Of a DNA stretch of 64,000 bases, positions 17,214 to 28,520 are shown in pieces. The position numbers and the translations under genes are program-made. Where the stretch lies: positions 95,778-159,777 of the forward strand of contig JAAYJK010000050.1 of NCBI GenBank assembly GCA_012522955.1, given 5' to 3'. The notes below the pieces were generated by a model. It ran no database searches and was not told where the DNA came from. It worked only from the letters and a program-made list of their open reading frames with translations. How positions within the stretch are numbered: the first letter of the stretch is position 1; every line of letters begins with the position of its first letter. This stretch comes from Syntrophomonadaceae bacterium (lineage in GTDB: Bacteria; Bacillota; Syntrophomonadia; Syntrophomonadales; Syntrophomonadaceae).

Positions 17214-19013
17214 TTGCAGGAAAGAATAAGAAATTTTAGTATAATAGCCCATATTGATCATGGTAAATCAACCCTGGCCGATCGTTTGCTGCAGTTTACC
17301 GGTGCTCTTAGCGAAAGAGAGATGCGGGAACAATTCCTGGATAAAATGGACCTGGAACGGGAAAAAGGCATAACCATCAAACTTCAGCCGGTCAGGTTAA
17401 AATACAAGGCCAGAGATGGGCAGGAATATATACTCAATTTAATCGATACCCCAGGTCATGTAGATTTTTCCTATGAGGTATCTCGCAGCCTGGCCGCTTG
17501 CGAAGGGGCCTTGTTGATTGTAGATGCCTCCCAGGGCATTGAGGCTCAAACCCTGGCCAATGTTTATATGGCCATGGACCTGAATCTGGAAATAATTGGA
17601 GCGGTCAACAAAATTGACCTGCCTGGAGCCGAGCCGGAAAAAGTCAAGCAGGAAATGGAGGACGTTTTAGGGATAGACCAGAATGAGATTATTCCCATTT
17701 CCGCTAAAATGGGCCTGGGTATCGAAGATGTATTGGAAGCAATTGTCAAGCAGATTCCAGCTCCGGTGGGGGATGAAGAGGAACCCTTACAGGCCTTGAT
17801 TTTTGATTCCTACTTTGATTCCTACCAAGGGGCTATTTCCTATATAAGAGTGGTTAATGGCCAGGTGCAAAAGGGTGACCTGATTAAAATGATGTCCAGC
17901 GGCAAACAATATGAAGTCATTGAACTGGGAGTTATTAATCCTTACATGACTCCGGTCCAAGTTTTAAAAGCAGGGGAAGTTGGATACCTGGTGGGCGGGA
18001 TTAAAAACGTAGTGGAGACCCGGGTCGGTGATACTATAACCGGGGCCAGAAACTCAGCCCCCAAGCCTTTGCCTGGTTACCAGGAAGTTAAACCTATGGT
18101 TTACTGCGGGCTTTATCCCCTGGAAAACAATGATTTCGAAAAGCTAAGGGATGCCCTGGATAAACTCAAGCTAAATGATGCTTCTTTGTTTTATGAACCG
18201 GAGAGTTCAGATGCCCTGGGCTTTGGATTTCGTTGCGGATTCCTGGGACTCTTGCACCTGGAAATCGTCCGGGAGCGCTTGGAGCGTGAGTATGATTTAA
18301 GCCTTATGGCCACCGCTCCGGTAGTGGTTTATCGGATTGGTTTAACTGATGGTAGTGTGATGGATGTTCAGAATCCCACGCATTGGCCGCCGGCCCAGAA
18401 GATTGAAAGGGTTATGGAACCTTATTATAAGGCTACTATTATGGTTCCCCATGAGTTTGTAGGAACTATTATGGAATTGTGTCAGGAAAAACGGGGAGTG
18501 TATCTTAACCTGGAATACATTACCGCCCAGCGTGTGATAATGACTTACAAATTACCCTTAGCCGAAATTCTATATGATTTCTTCGACCTAATGAAATCTA
18601 GAACCAGGGGTTACGCTTCCCTGGATTATGAATTAGCCGGATATGAAAATTCTGATCTGGTCAAGCTGGATGTAATGCTCAATGGTGAGATTATCGATGC
18701 TTTAAGCTTTATAACTCACCGGGACAACGCCTATGTTAGAGCCCGATCCATAAGCCAGCGGCTTAGAAAGATCATTCCCCGGCAGATGTATGAAGTGGTT
18801 ATTCAAGCTGCTATTGGCAGCAAGGTAATTGCCCGGGAGAGTATCAAAGCTATGCGAAAAGATGTTCTGGCTAAATGCTATGGGGGAGACATTACCCGTA
18901 AAAAGAAACTGCTGGAGAAACAAAAAGAAGGTAAGAAAAAAATGAAGCAGATTGGGCGGATTGAAGTCCCCAAAGATGCTTTCATGAGTGTTATGGATAT
19001 AGAAAAGAACTAA
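17214..19013 (+). CDS. lepA: Elongation factor 4 (LepA)
   Basis: Ribosome-associated translational GTPase. 599 residues, the usual size. G1 [14 protein letters not shown], the switch-I region ERMREQ...[10 protein letters not shown]3 [13 protein letters not shown]4 NKIDLPGA, and the LepA-specific C-terminal domain ending [23 protein letters not shown] start 17214 with GGAGG 7-8 bases upstream. It precedes hemW, as in most Firmicutes. Confidence 0.97.
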   Translation: MQERIRNFSIIAHIDHGKSTLADRLLQFTGALSEREMREQFLDKMDLEREKGITIKLQPVRLKYKARDGQEYILNLIDTPGHVDFSYEVSRSLAACEGALLIVDASQGIEAQTLANVYMAMDLNLEIIGAVNKIDLPGAEPEKVKQEMEDVLGIDQNEIIPISAKMGLGIEDVLEAIVKQIPAPVGDEEEPLQALIFDSYFDSYQGAISYIRVVNGQVQKGDLIKMMSSGKQYEVIELGVINPYMTPVQVLKAGEVGYLVGGIKNVVETRVGDTITGARNSAPKPLPGYQEVKPMVYCGLYPLENNDFEKLRDALDKLKLNDASLFYEPESSDALGFGFRCGFLGLLHLEIVRERLEREYDLSLMATAPVVVYRIGLTDGSVMDVQNPTHWPPAQKIERVMEPYYKATIMVPHEFVGTIMELCQEKRGVYLNLEYITAQRVIMTYKLPLAEILYDFFDLMKSRTRGYASLDYELAGYENSDLVKLDVMLNGEIIDALSFITHRDNAYVRARSISQRLRKIIPRQMYEVVIQAAIGSKVIARESIKAMRKDVLAKCYGGDITRKKKLLEKQKEGKKKMKQIGRIEVPKDAFMSVMDIEKN

Positions 19014-19052
19014 ACCCCAAGCTCCGCCCCCGGCATAAGCAAAGGGGGTTGC
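19014..19052 (+). terminator. Possible terminator after lepA
   Basis: AACCCC...CCCCC-GGCATAAGCAAA-GGGGG-TT can pair as a long imperfect stem, then GCTTATTATTAT; the T-run is weak. Confidence 0.45.
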
Positions 19053-19092
19053 TTATTATTATAATTGTTAACAGCTTAATGAGGTATTAATT

Positions 19093-20262
19093 ATGAATGG
19101 ATGGGGAGAACAGCAAGGCTTAGGCTTATATTTGCATGTACCCTTTTGTTTAAAAAAGTGCAGTTATTGTGACTTTTATTCGCTTCCGGTCAGGCCTGGA
19201 AATCTGCAACGCTATGTTCGGGCAGTGATGAAGGAATTGGCACTGAGGGCCTGGGATATAGAAGACAGGCGGATTCGAACCGTATTTCTGGGTGGAGGTA
19301 CTCCCAGCCTGCTTTCTGCCTCAGATTTAACCAGTATTATGAATAGTATCAGCTTCAACCTGGAGCTGGATAATAAGGCGGAGATATCTTTGGAGGCCAA
19401 CCCTACCAGCCTGGATGGCAATGCTTTGCAATCCTTACAAAAAGCTGGTTTTAATCGGATTTCATTGGGTGTACAGAGCTTCCAGGACCAAGATTTGCAA
19501 ATATTGGGGCGTTCCCATAACTCCCAGCAGGCTCGGCAAAGCATTGAGCTGATAAAAAACAGCGGATTTAGCAATTTTAATCTGGATTTAATATATGGCA
19601 TACCGGGGCAAACTATAGGCATGTGGAAGGAAACACTGGCTCAAGCCCTGGAATTAGAACCGGCTCATTTGTCGGTATATTTGCTGCAGCTGGATGAAGA
19701 AACTCCTCTGAGCCGTGATATAAAGGATGGCCTTTGTCAATTAAGCGATGAAGATACTGAAGCTGATATGTATCAGGCAGCGATACAGCTGATTGAAAAG
19801 GCAGGGTTGGTCCAATACGAGCTATCCAACTTTGCCCGTCCCGGGTATGAATGTCAGCACAACCTGGGCTACTGGAAAGCTATGGAGTATGTGGGGATAG
19901 GCCCGGGAGCGGTTAGCTTTCAGGCAAATCGCCGTTATCTGAATAAAAGGAATCTATTGCAATACTTGACTTGCTTGGAAAATGATCAGGAGCCGGAGCT
20001 GGAAGAACTGGAATGCATGGAAGCCCAGGAGCTGGTGGCTGATGCCATGGTTTTGGGACTGAGGTTATGTGCTGGAATAAACCTGGAACGCTTTACTCAG
20101 AGCTACGGAATAAATGTTTTAGATTATTATAAAGATATAATAGAAGAATATATGAACAGAGATTTATTAGAGGTGGATAATGGCTATCTGCGCTTGAGCA
20201 AGAAAGCCTATTTCATTTGCAATCAAGTTATTTGCCACTTCCTGCCGGATTTAAAGTCTTGA
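19093..20262 (+). CDS. hemW: Radical SAM heme chaperone HemW
   Basis: Coproporphyrinogen-dehydrogenase-like radical SAM protein; members of this branch bind heme and act as heme chaperones, not as HemN. 389 residues. The cluster motif C19-x3-C23-x2-C26 is seen in VPFCLKKCSYCDFY, then FLGGGTPSLLSASDL, and the HemW C-terminal pattern HNLGYWKAMEYVGIGPGAVS. Located between lepA and hrcA as in Bacillus. The hrcA promoter overlaps its last codons. Confidence 0.93.
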   Translation: MNGWGEQQGLGLYLHVPFCLKKCSYCDFYSLPVRPGNLQRYVRAVMKELALRAWDIEDRRIRTVFLGGGTPSLLSASDLTSIMNSISFNLELDNKAEISLEANPTSLDGNALQSLQKAGFNRISLGVQSFQDQDLQILGRSHNSQQARQSIELIKNSGFSNFNLDLIYGIPGQTIGMWKETLAQALELEPAHLSVYLLQLDEETPLSRDIKDGLCQLSDEDTEADMYQAAIQLIEKAGLVQYELSNFARPGYECQHNLGYWKAMEYVGIGPGAVSFQANRRYLNKRNLLQYLTCLENDQEPELEELECMEAQELVADAMVLGLRLCAGINLERFTQSYGINVLDYYKDIIEEYMNRDLLEVDNGYLRLSKKAYFICNQVICHFLPDLKS

Positions 20263-20287
20263 CAATACTTACTGCAGGTGATATTTT
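20259..20287 (+). promoter_or_regulatory. Promoter of the heat-shock operon
   Basis: Perfect TTGACA (20259-20264), 17 bases, TATTTT (20282-20287). It overlaps the hemW stop codon and lies 14 bases before CIRCE. Confidence 0.8.
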
Positions 20288-20301
20288 TTAATTAATACCC
20301 A

Positions 20302-20328
20302 TTAGCACTCAATCAATGAGAGTGCTAA
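20302..20328 (+). promoter_or_regulatory. CIRCE operator
   Basis: Perfect TTAGCACTC-N9-GAGTGCTAA. This is the HrcA-binding element, placed in the leader just downstream of the promoter and 16 bases before hrcA, so HrcA represses its own operon. Confidence 0.97.
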
Positions 20329-20344
20329 CAGGCGGTGAGAAATT

Positions 20345-21373
20345 ATGACTTTGGATAAGCGTAAAAGCCAAATATTGGAATCAATTATCCGAGATTATGT
20401 GGATACTGCAGAACCAGTAGGATCAAGATCGATAGTGAAAAAACATAATCTTAAGATAAGTGCGGCTACAGTGAGAAACGAAATGGCTGATCTGGAAGAA
20501 ATGGGATACCTGGAACAGCCCCATACCTCTGCGGGCCGAATTCCTTCCCAAGTTGGTTTTAGGTATTATGTAGACTGTATGATGCAAAAAGAAACCCTGG
20601 ATGATTCTGAACTGGATTTATTGAACCGTATACTAAATGAGAATATAGGTGAATGGAGCGATGTGGTAGGCAGGGTAGGCGGTTTTTTGTCACAGATAAC
20701 CAACTATGCCTCTTTTGTTATCGTTCCATCTATCAAATTAAGCGAGTTTAAAAATATTCAAATTATCCCCATGAGCGATCGGACTGCCATGCTTTTGGTG
20801 GTAACTGATGTTGGAGTTTTAATGCACCGTAAAATAGATGTCCCTCCCGCTGTTTCCGCCGAGGAATTGCAATTGATAGGGCGAGCATTTACTCGGGTTT
20901 TATCTGGCACCAAACTGGAGGAAATTAGGCGCAATGAGCTTAAGGCTTTGAGAGAAGAGCTTAAAAACCGCAGGAAAGTTATTGACAGTGTGCTGGAGGC
21001 AGTAGAAATTATGATGCAGGGCTGTCGGGATGAAAGTGTGGTAATCAGCGGTGCTTTGAACATTTTAAACGAACCCGAGTTTAAAGATCTGGACAAGTTA
21101 AAACGGATATTGACCATACTGGAGGAAGATGTTCTTCTAAAGCAGATTCTTCCGGATACGGTTAGTGAAGAGGTCAATATAACTATTGGTAATGAAAACA
21201 AAGCCGAGGATATCAAGGAGATGAGCCTGGTGGTAGCCGGATATAACAACTTTGGCGAGATGGGGAAAATAGGGGTTATTGGGCCAGTTAGGATGGAATA
21301 CTGGAAGGCGGCTGGAACAGTAGAATCACTGCGCAATATACTGGATCAGGTGCTCAACAAAAAGTATTTTTAG
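20345..21373 (+). CDS. hrcA: Heat-inducible transcription repressor HrcA
   Basis: Represses class I heat-shock genes by binding CIRCE; its folding depends on GroE. 342 residues. N-terminal winged helix ([20 protein letters not shown], then [20 protein letters not shown] and [20 protein letters not shown]), then the GAF-like dimerisation domain (about 100-330). First gene behind the CIRCE operator and followed by grpE and dnaK. Confidence 0.97.
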   Translation: MTLDKRKSQILESIIRDYVDTAEPVGSRSIVKKHNLKISAATVRNEMADLEEMGYLEQPHTSAGRIPSQVGFRYYVDCMMQKETLDDSELDLLNRILNENIGEWSDVVGRVGGFLSQITNYASFVIVPSIKLSEFKNIQIIPMSDRTAMLLVVTDVGVLMHRKIDVPPAVSAEELQLIGRAFTRVLSGTKLEEIRRNELKALREELKNRRKVIDSVLEAVEIMMQGCRDESVVISGALNILNEPEFKDLDKLKRILTILEEDVLLKQILPDTVSEEVNITIGNENKAEDIKEMSLVVAGYNNFGEMGKIGVIGPVRMEYWKAAGTVESLRNILDQVLNKKYF

Positions 21374-21477
21374 TACCTATTTATATAATGTAGCTATTGG
21401 GGCCTATCTGACCAACAAGAAGCGGGTAATTATACTGCTGCCGGCCCTAAAGACCTTTCTGAATTGAGGTGGTAAAT

Positions 21478-22023
21478 ATGGAAGATATGAAGAAAAATAT
21501 GGAAGAATCAATAAGGCTGGAGAATGGCACTGAGGGTGTTGAGGCAGCCACATCTAATGAGAGCGAAGCTTTAAGGGAGCAAATCAATAAACTGCAGGAA
21601 GAATTGAAGCAGGCCAATGATCTTTATCTCCGGGCTCTGGCTGAGGCTGATAATACTCGTAAAAGGGCAGTGCGGGAACGAGATGAATACATTAAATTCG
21701 CATCCTTGCCTTTGGTGAAAAAACTTTTGGCGGTTATAGATGACTTGGATAGAGCCATATCCATGTTTGGTCCAGAGCAGAATCCAGAAGCCTTGCTTAA
21801 AGGTGTTGAAATGATAATGAGCCGGATGAAAGAAATAGTGGAACAGGAAGGAGTCCAGGCTCTTGATGCATTGGGCCAACCCTTTGATCCTCAGTATCAT
21901 CAACCCCTGACGGTAGAAGCAAACAGCCAATATCCTGAAAACACGGTTATCGAGGAATTACAAAAAGGATATCTTATGCACGATCGAGTGATCAGGCCTA
22001 GCCTGGTAAAGGTTAGTAAATAA
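21478..22023 (+). CDS. grpE: Nucleotide exchange factor GrpE
   Basis: Releases ADP from DnaK. 181 residues from ATG 21478, preceded by TTGAGGTGG at 5-bp spacing. The in-frame GTG at 21469 lies inside that site. Long N-terminal coiled coil (about 25-75, LREQINKLQEELKQANDLYL), then RKRAVRERDEYIKFASLPLV and the C-terminal beta wing (PFDPQYHQPLTVEAN). In the hrcA operon. Confidence 0.96.
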   Translation: MEDMKKNMEESIRLENGTEGVEAATSNESEALREQINKLQEELKQANDLYLRALAEADNTRKRAVRERDEYIKFASLPLVKKLLAVIDDLDRAISMFGPEQNPEALLKGVEMIMSRMKEIVEQEGVQALDALGQPFDPQYHQPLTVEANSQYPENTVIEELQKGYLMHDRVIRPSLVKVSK

Positions 22024-22072
22024 TACTATAAGTTCATAAATAAACAAGTAGATATATTTTGGAGGTGTTGTA

Positions 22073-23890
22073 ATGAGCAAAGTGGTTGGAATAGATCTGG
22101 GTACAACCAATTCTTGTATTGCTATCATGGAAGGTAAAGAAGCACGAGTTATAACCAATGCTGAGGGAGAAAGAACTACTCCTTCAGTAGTGGGCTTTTC
22201 CAAAACCGGAGAAAGAATGGTAGGAAGAGTAGCCAGGCGGCAGGCTATAACTAATCCAGACAGAACTATTGTATCCATAAAAAGGAAGATGGGTACTGAT
22301 TATAGTGTACAAATAGATGAGAAAAAATATTCACCTCAGGAGATATCAGCTATGGTTTTGCAAAAGCTGAAGGCTGATGCCGAGGCCTATTTGGGGGAAA
22401 AGATAACCCAAGCGGTAATAACAGTGCCGGCGTATTTTACCGATTCCCAGCGCCAGGCTACTAAAGATGCGGGCAGAATAGCAGGCTTGGAGGTTTTGCG
22501 GATAATAAATGAGCCTACTGCAGCTGCTCTGGCTTATGGATTAGATAAAGAAAATATGCAGACCATACTGGTCTTCGATTTGGGTGGGGGCACCTTCGAT
22601 GTTTCCATATTAGAAATCGGAGACGGGGTATTTGAAGTTAAGGCTACCAGTGGTAATAACCGCTTGGGGGGAGATGATTTTGATGACAAGATCATTAACT
22701 GGCTGGTAGATGAGTTTAAGAAAGATAATGGTGTGGATTTACGCAATGACAAAATGGCCATGCATAGGCTGAAAGAAGCGGCTGAAAAAGCAAAACATGA
22801 ATTATCCGGGGTTTTGAGTACTGACATCAACATACCTTATATTACAGCTACCCAGGAGGGGCCCTTACACCTGGAGCGGACTTTAACTCGAGCCAGATTT
22901 GACGAGATGACTGCCGATTTGGTAGAAAAGACCATGGGACCTACTCGCCAGGCCATGAAAGATTCAGGTTTAAAAACCGAACAGATCGATAAAATCATAC
23001 TGGTAGGGGGCTCAACAAGGATACCGGCAGTACAGGATGCGGTTAAAAACTTTATTGGCAAGGAAGCATTTAAAGGAATCAATCCCGATGAAGTAGTGGC
23101 TATAGGGGCAGCAATACAGGCTGGAGTTTTGTCCGGAGAGGTAACCGATGTGGTTCTTTTAGATGTAACTCCCTTATCTTTGGGTATAGAAACTCTGGGT
23201 GGGGTATTTACTAAAATAATCGATAGAAATACTACTATACCAAGCTCCAAGAGCCAGATATTTACCACTGCAGCTGATAATCAACCCTCGGTAGATGTAC
23301 ATGTGCTGCAGGGAGAAAGAAAAATGGCTAATGGTAACGTTACCCTGGGACGCTTTCAATTAAGTGGTATACCTCCTGCTCCGCGAGGGGTACCTCAGAT
23401 TGAGGTCAAATTTGATATTGATGTTAATGGAATTGTTAATGTTACCGCCAAAGACTTGGCTACCAATAAAGAACAGACCATAACCATCACTTCTTCCAGT
23501 GGACTGAGTGACCAGGACATTGAACAGATGGTAAAAGATGCTGAAAGATTCGCCGCCGACGATGAAAAGAGGCTAGAGGAAATTGAAACCAGAAATGCTG
23601 CCGACAGCATGATCTACCAGAGCGACAAGACCCTGAAGGAAAATGCAGATAAAATTGAGGAGCAGCTTAAACAGGAACTGGAAGGCGCTAGGGATGAATT
23701 GAAAAAGACTCTGGAAGGAAACGATACAGAGAGTATCAAATCAGCTACCGAAGCCTTAACCCAAGTTTTCCATAAAATTAGCAGTAAGTTGTATGAACAG
23801 GCCAACCCCCAAGGAGGCCAGGGCACCGGAAGCGCCGATGGGGAAGATGTATTTGATGCTGATTATGATGTGGCTGATGACGATAAATAG
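22073..23890 (+). CDS. dnaK: Chaperone DnaK (Hsp70)
   Basis: ATP-dependent Hsp70 chaperone. 605 residues. Actin-like ATPase domain with [48 protein letters not shown] and [12 protein letters not shown]. Substrate-binding domain starts near [20 protein letters not shown], and the C-terminal lid ends in an acidic tail. GGAGGTG lies 6-7 bases before ATG. A hairpin downstream may reduce read-through into dnaJ. Confidence 0.98.
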   Translation: MSKVVGIDLGTTNSCIAIMEGKEARVITNAEGERTTPSVVGFSKTGERMVGRVARRQAITNPDRTIVSIKRKMGTDYSVQIDEKKYSPQEISAMVLQKLKADAEAYLGEKITQAVITVPAYFTDSQRQATKDAGRIAGLEVLRIINEPTAAALAYGLDKENMQTILVFDLGGGTFDVSILEIGDGVFEVKATSGNNRLGGDDFDDKIINWLVDEFKKDNGVDLRNDKMAMHRLKEAAEKAKHELSGVLSTDINIPYITATQEGPLHLERTLTRARFDEMTADLVEKTMGPTRQAMKDSGLKTEQIDKIILVGGSTRIPAVQDAVKNFIGKEAFKGINPDEVVAIGAAIQAGVLSGEVTDVVLLDVTPLSLGIETLGGVFTKIIDRNTTIPSSKSQIFTTAADNQPSVDVHVLQGERKMANGNVTLGRFQLSGIPPAPRGVPQIEVKFDIDVNGIVNVTAKDLATNKEQTITITSSSGLSDQDIEQMVKDAERFAADDEKRLEEIETRNAADSMIYQSDKTLKENADKIEEQLKQELEGARDELKKTLEGNDTESIKSATEALTQVFHKISSKLYEQANPQGGQGTGSADGEDVFDADYDVADDDK

Positions 23891-24029
23891 AAAAATTATT
23901 ATGTAAAATATTCGAGCTACAGAGTATAATATTAGAATAGAATTAGTATCTGGGTTAACTTTAACAATTAAGATAGTTGATATAGAATCAGGTTCTAAAA
24001 CCTGGAGCAACAAACAAGGAAAGTTATTA

Positions 24030-24060
24030 AAACCCGGGAGCAGTAATTGCTTCCGGGTTT
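24030..24060 (+). terminator. Hairpin between dnaK and dnaJ
   Basis: AACCCGG-GAGCA-GTAAT-TGCTT-CCGGGTTT. The T-run is only three bases, so it may act as a partial terminator or as an RNA processing or stability element that gives DnaK in excess of DnaJ. Confidence 0.55.
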
Positions 24061-24078
24061 ACCCGGCTAGGAAGGTGG

Positions 24079-25224
24079 ATGGGAATGTCTTCTAGACGTG
24101 ATCTATATGAGGTCCTGCAGGTATCCAGAAACGCTACTGCAGAAGATATCAAGCGGGCTTACCGGAAAATGGCCAGGAAGTACCATCCTGATGTTAATCG
24201 GGAAGAGAATGCAGCTGAACAATTTAAAGAAATCAGTGAAGCCTATGAAATATTAAGTGATCCTCAGAAACGTGAAACCTATGATCGCTTTGGTTATGAT
24301 GCTTTTGACCCCAGCAAAAATGCAGGCGGATTTGGCGGTTTCGGCGGCTTTGACCCCAATGATTTAGGTGGTTTTGGCGATATATTTGATATGTTTTTCG
24401 GTAGCAGTGGCAGCGGGCGCAGGAATAAAAATGCACCTCGAAGAGGTGCTGATAAAGAGATTCGGCTGGATATAGAGTTTGAAGATGCGGTATTTGGTTT
24501 GGAAAAAGAGATAGAAATCAGCCGGGTGGAACAATGTGACAGATGCGGTGGCAGTGGAGCTGAGCCTGGCTCCAAAGTGAAAGATTGTCCTGAATGCAAA
24601 GGAAGCGGACAGGTAAGGACAGTTCAAAATACCCCCTTCGGGCGTTTTGAAACCGTCAAAAACTGCAATCGCTGCCGGGGTGAGGGGCGAGTGATAGAAA
24701 AACCTTGCACTGCATGTAAAGGCAGTGGGCAGGTGAGAAAACCCCGGCGGATAAATTTGCGTATACCAGCCGGTATTGATACTGGATCCAGATTACGGAT
24801 ACAGGGGGAAGGGGAACATGGTCAACGAGGAGGACCTCCAGGTGACCTGTATATTACCATTGTAGTCAAACCTCATGGGGAATTCCAGCGCGATGGTTAT
24901 ACCCTGATAAAACACCTGGAAATCAATTTTGTGCAGGCTGCTTTGGGTGCTGATATAGTGGTTCCTTTGCTGGGGGAGGCTAATCACAATCTGCACATTC
25001 CCGAAGGAACCCAGCCAGGTACCGTGCTTACTATTAAGAATAAAGGGGTACCATATCTAAATGGTCATCGCCAGGGAGATTTAAGGATTATCATTCAGGT
25101 GGCTATACCTACCCGTTTGAACAAGCGACAGAAGGAATTATTAGCTTCATTTTATGAGGATGCTGAAGAAAGTAAAACGGGCAAAAAGGGCTTTTTTGAT
25201 AAATTTAAAGATGCTATGGGATAG
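24079..25224 (+). CDS. dnaJ: Chaperone DnaJ (Hsp40)
   Basis: Stimulates the DnaK ATPase and delivers substrates. 381 residues: J domain with the HPD motif ([14 protein letters not shown]), a Gly/Phe-rich linker (about 75-110), four zinc-finger repeats [24 protein letters not shown] and CTACKGSG, then the C-terminal substrate domain. Type I DnaJ with all cysteines present. prmA follows 10 bases downstream. Confidence 0.97.
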   Translation: MGMSSRRDLYEVLQVSRNATAEDIKRAYRKMARKYHPDVNREENAAEQFKEISEAYEILSDPQKRETYDRFGYDAFDPSKNAGGFGGFGGFDPNDLGGFGDIFDMFFGSSGSGRRNKNAPRRGADKEIRLDIEFEDAVFGLEKEIEISRVEQCDRCGGSGAEPGSKVKDCPECKGSGQVRTVQNTPFGRFETVKNCNRCRGEGRVIEKPCTACKGSGQVRKPRRINLRIPAGIDTGSRLRIQGEGEHGQRGGPPGDLYITIVVKPHGEFQRDGYTLIKHLEINFVQAALGADIVVPLLGEANHNLHIPEGTQPGTVLTIKNKGVPYLNGHRQGDLRIIIQVAIPTRLNKRQKELLASFYEDAEESKTGKKGFFDKFKDAMG

Positions 25225-25234
25225 GAGCTTTAGG

Positions 25235-26161
25235 ATGAATTGGAAAGAAGTAAGTGTACTGACAAAGGGAGTCTGCGTTGAAGCTATAGCCGGGATCTTC
25301 CACCACCTGGGATCAGGTGGTGTTATTATTGAAGATCCTCAGGCAGCCAGAAAATATATTAAAAAGGATGCCTGGGATCCGAAAACTGTTTCCTCAGATT
25401 TCCTGAAGCATGAATTTGTAGTGGTAAAAGGCTATTTCCCAGTAGAGCAGCAAGTTATGGATGAGCTCAAGCTAGGCCTGGAAACCGTTGAGTCCAGTTT
25501 TGGCATTAAATGCCGGGTTTATCTAGATGAAGTAAAAGATGAAGATTGGGAAAGTTCCTGGAAAAAATACTATCATACCTTTAAAGTGGGGGAAAGACTG
25601 GTAATTAAACCATCCTGGGAAGAATACCAGGTCCAGGAAAATGAAATAGTAATAGAAATTGATCCGGGTATGGCTTTTGGTACCGGGATACATGCCTCTA
25701 CTCGCTTTTGCCTGGTTTTTGCCGATGAATACATTAAAGGAGGCGAGAGGGTAATAGATGCTGGATGCGGCTCGGGAATATTATCTATTGCCGCTGCCAA
25801 ATTGGGAGCCAGCTCCGTTGAAGCTATGGATATTGATGAAGTGGCGGTTAGGGTGGCCAAGGAGAATATAGCTCTGAACGGGCTGGAAGACATTATCAAT
25901 ATCAGAGCAGGTAATATAGCCGAAGAAATGAATAATATGACCGCCCAGATAATAATGGCCAATATTACTGCCGAGGTAGTAGAAAGGCTGATTCCCAGCG
26001 CAGCCGAAATACTCCCGGCAGGAGGATATTTCTTTGGATCAGGCATAGTGGATAGCCGCTGGCCGGGAGTGGAAAGACATTTGAGGAATTGTGGCTTTGC
26101 TATAGAAAAAATACTTACCGATGCCGATTGGGTGGGTGTAGTAGCAATTAAGAGCAATTAA
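25235..26161 (+). CDS. prmA: Ribosomal protein L11 methyltransferase
   Basis: Methylates ribosomal protein L11. 308 residues from ATG 25235 (MNWKEVSVLTKGV), 10 bases past the dnaJ stop, with TAGGAGCTT upstream; a longer frame from 25154 overlaps dnaJ and is not supported. Residues GMAFGTGIHASTRFCL and the SAM-binding motif VIDAGCGSGILSIAAAKLGA are typical. Conserved neighbour of dnaJ and rsmE. Confidence 0.94.
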   Translation: MNWKEVSVLTKGVCVEAIAGIFHHLGSGGVIIEDPQAARKYIKKDAWDPKTVSSDFLKHEFVVVKGYFPVEQQVMDELKLGLETVESSFGIKCRVYLDEVKDEDWESSWKKYYHTFKVGERLVIKPSWEEYQVQENEIVIEIDPGMAFGTGIHASTRFCLVFADEYIKGGERVIDAGCGSGILSIAAAKLGASSVEAMDIDEVAVRVAKENIALNGLEDIINIRAGNIAEEMNNMTAQIIMANITAEVVERLIPSAAEILPAGGYFFGSGIVDSRWPGVERHLRNCGFAIEKILTDADWVGVVAIKSN

Positions 26162-26246
26162 GTATTGATTGAACCCGAGCAATAGGAAAAGATATTTTCT
26201 TAAACATAGCTGTTTTATTGTTAATTCTACCCAGGCAGGAGAGAGG

Positions 26247-27005
26247 GTGTTTAATCTGCACCGTTTTTTTGTGGCCCCTGAAAAAATCCAGGGCCAAGTG
26301 GCCATAATTGATAAAGAGGAAGCACGCCATATCCAGCGAGTTCTCCGGTTAAAAGCTGGTGACAAGGTAATACTTTTTGATGGCAGTGGATATGAATACC
26401 AGGCCCTGCTCCTGGAAGAGGGGACAGATGGTTTAGCAGCTCAAATAATAGAGAGATCCAATCAAGAACAAATGCCTGTCAGTTTATGCCTGGTTCAAGG
26501 TATAGCTAAAGGGGATAAGATGGATAATATTATTCAAAAAGCTAGCGAAATTGGCGTAGCCGAGATTTATCCCCTGGACTCGGAGCGAACCGTGGTTCGA
26601 CTACAAGGTGATAATTCCGTGAAAAAGCTTAAACGCTGGCAGCATATTGCTCGGGAAGCCTGCAAGCAGTGTCGGCGCAACTTGATACCAGAGATAAAAC
26701 CGGTAGTGGGAATGGAAGATCTTTTAGAGGAAATAGGGGAAGCTCCGGCCTTGCTGTTTTACGAGAAGGAAGAAAACAATCGCCTGCGTCAGGTATTGAG
26801 TAATATTAAAGCAGAAGTCCTGGCTAAAGGCCGATTATTCCTGATAATAGGTCCGGAAGGTGGCTTTTCAGAAACAGAAGTAGAAAGAGTTCTTAAGCAG
26901 GGAGTAAAGACTGCTTCTCTAGGGGCCCGGATCCTGCGCACAGAAACCGCCGGCTTGGTAGCATCCGCCATCATAATGTACGAATATGACCTTGCAGAAA
27001 AATAA
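26247..27005 (+). CDS. rsmE: 16S rRNA m3U1498 methyltransferase RsmE
   Basis: SPOUT-class methyltransferase. 252 residues from GTG 26247, which has AGGAGAGAG just upstream and gives the family N-terminus NLHRFFVAPE. The longer reading from 26169 lacks similarity and a site. Family motifs: EEARHIQRVLRLKAGD (PUA-like domain), QGIAKGDKMDNIIQKASEIG, IAREACKQCRRNLIPEI, and the knot motif LIIGPEGGFSETEVE...SLGARILRTETA. Confidence 0.94.
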   Translation: MFNLHRFFVAPEKIQGQVAIIDKEEARHIQRVLRLKAGDKVILFDGSGYEYQALLLEEGTDGLAAQIIERSNQEQMPVSLCLVQGIAKGDKMDNIIQKASEIGVAEIYPLDSERTVVRLQGDNSVKKLKRWQHIAREACKQCRRNLIPEIKPVVGMEDLLEEIGEAPALLFYEKEENNRLRQVLSNIKAEVLAKGRLFLIIGPEGGFSETEVERVLKQGVKTASLGARILRTETAGLVASAIIMYEYDLAEK

Positions 27006-27027
27006 TTGAAAACGTAGGATGGGATAT

Positions 27028-27169
27028 TGTAGGGGCGGTCTTCGACCGCCCGCCCGAGTCTGCTACGATATTCCGGCGAAGCGAATGGATAAGCGGGCGA
27101 GCACAGCTCGCCCCTACGGATACGCGCTGGGATTACTGGTCATTCGACGGCGGGCGAGCGCCCGTTCCC
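27028..27169. repeat. Cluster of three GC-rich palindromes
   Basis: In the gap between rsmE and mtaB: TGTAGGGGCGGTC-TTC-GACCGCCCG (27028-27052), a convergent copy GCGGGCGAGCACAGCTCGCC ending CCTACGG (27093-27119), and GGCGGGCGAGCGCCCGTTCCC (27149-27169). The first two face each other with about 40 bases between, as REP-like elements often do. Confidence 0.75.
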
Positions 27170-27224
27170 AGCATATCCAATTATTATCATATTCGGTCCC
27201 CGGACCTTAGAAAGGTAGAATATA

Positions 27225-28520
27225 ATGCGAGTGGCATTTCATACCCTGGGATGCAAAGTCAACCAGGTAGAAACTGAACAATTGAAAGAAGAATTCATGG
27301 GGCGAGGTTACCAAGTAGTTGATTTTAAACGGGAAGCTGATGTTTATATCATCAACACCTGTACTGTAACCCATATCAGCGACAGGAAGTCCAGATCCGC
27401 TATTAGACGAGCCATACGTCAGAATCCCGGGGCCGTAACCGCGGCTGTAGGCTGTCTGGCTCAAGTAAATCCTGAGCAGTTGGCAGCTATTGAAGGTATC
27501 AACCTGGTGGTAGGCAATGATCAAAAGGAAAACCTGCCCAGCCTTATTGAGGAATATCTAGCTGCCCAATCCAATGCAGCCAGAGTCTATCGGGGGTTTT
27601 TTGATAGTGCTTCCGGTCTTAAAAGCGTTAATTATTCCAGGCCCCATAAGAGGACCCGCGGCTTTATTAAAATCCAGGATGGTTGTGAAAACAACTGCTC
27701 CTATTGTATAGTGCCTCAGGCCCGGGGGCCGGTTCGCAGCAAAAAACCGCTGCAGGTGCTGGCGGAAATAGAAAAAATGTTGGAATTGGGATATAGGGAA
27801 ATGGTGTTAACTGGAATACACACAGGTCTTTATGCTAATGATATTCCCGATTGGGATCTAAGTCGCTTAATAAAGGAAATATTTGAGCAGATAAAAGGAG
27901 AGTACCGAATCCGACTTAGCTCCATTGAACCCATGGAAGTAAGCCGGCCATTGATTGAAATCCTGGCTACCGAAGACAGATTATGCCGCCATCTGCATAT
28001 TCCCCTGCAAAATGGAAGCGATCAGGTATTAAAGGCCATGAACAGAAGGTATAATAGCCGCTACTATAGAGAATTATTGCAGAACGTATGGGAGCAGATA
28101 CCGGGTATTGCATTAACCACTGATATTATGGTTGGTTTTCCCGGAGAAAGCGAAAACGATTTCAAGCAGAGTGTGTCATTGCTGCAGGATCTACCGGTTT
28201 ATGAATTGCATGTCTTTACTTATTCGCTGCGACCAGGAACGGCTGCTGCTGATATGACAGAGCAGGTAGACGAAAGGGAAAAGCATCGCCGAAGTCAATT
28301 GTTATTAGAGATCGGCAGAGAGAAGAAGAAAAGTTTTATTCAAAAATTGGATGGGGTGCCAATGCAGGTTTTAATTGAAAAAAAAATTGGATCCAATTTA
28401 TATCAGGGGCTAAGTGATAATTACCTGTCGGTGCAAGTTCATTCCTCTAAAGATATCACAGGGCAATTAATAACAAGCACCCTGGGGATTGATAGCATTG
28501 CCCTGGGTGATTATAAATAG
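27225..28520 (+). CDS. mtaB: tRNA t6A37 methylthiotransferase MtaB
   Basis: Radical SAM enzyme that adds a methylthio group to threonylcarbamoyl-adenosine 37 of tRNA. 431 residues. N-terminal cluster cysteines in FHTLGCKVNQVETE, INTCTVTHISDRKSR and VGCLAQ; radical SAM cysteines in GCENNCSYCIVPQARGP; C-terminal TRAM domain. The THISDRKSR sequence is that of the MtaB branch, separating it from MiaB. AGAAAGGTAG lies upstream of ATG. Confidence 0.93.
   Translation: MRVAFHTLGCKVNQVETEQLKEEFMGRGYQVVDFKREADVYIINTCTVTHISDRKSRSAIRRAIRQNPGAVTAAVGCLAQVNPEQLAAIEGINLVVGNDQKENLPSLIEEYLAAQSNAARVYRGFFDSASGLKSVNYSRPHKRTRGFIKIQDGCENNCSYCIVPQARGPVRSKKPLQVLAEIEKMLELGYREMVLTGIHTGLYANDIPDWDLSRLIKEIFEQIKGEYRIRLSSIEPMEVSRPLIEILATEDRLCRHLHIPLQNGSDQVLKAMNRRYNSRYYRELLQNVWEQIPGIALTTDIMVGFPGESENDFKQSVSLLQDLPVYELHVFTYSLRPGTAAADMTEQVDEREKHRRSQLLLEIGREKKKSFIQKLDGVPMQVLIEKKIGSNLYQGLSDNYLSVQVHSSKDITGQLITSTLGIDSIALGDYK

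Noticed and set aside
22534..23890. Several long reverse-strand open frames under dnaK
   Set aside because: They mirror the codon structure of dnaK, have no ribosome sites and no recognisable protein features.
27019..27210. 63-codon forward frame between rsmE and mtaB
   Set aside because: Made of translated GC-rich palindromic repeats; not coding.
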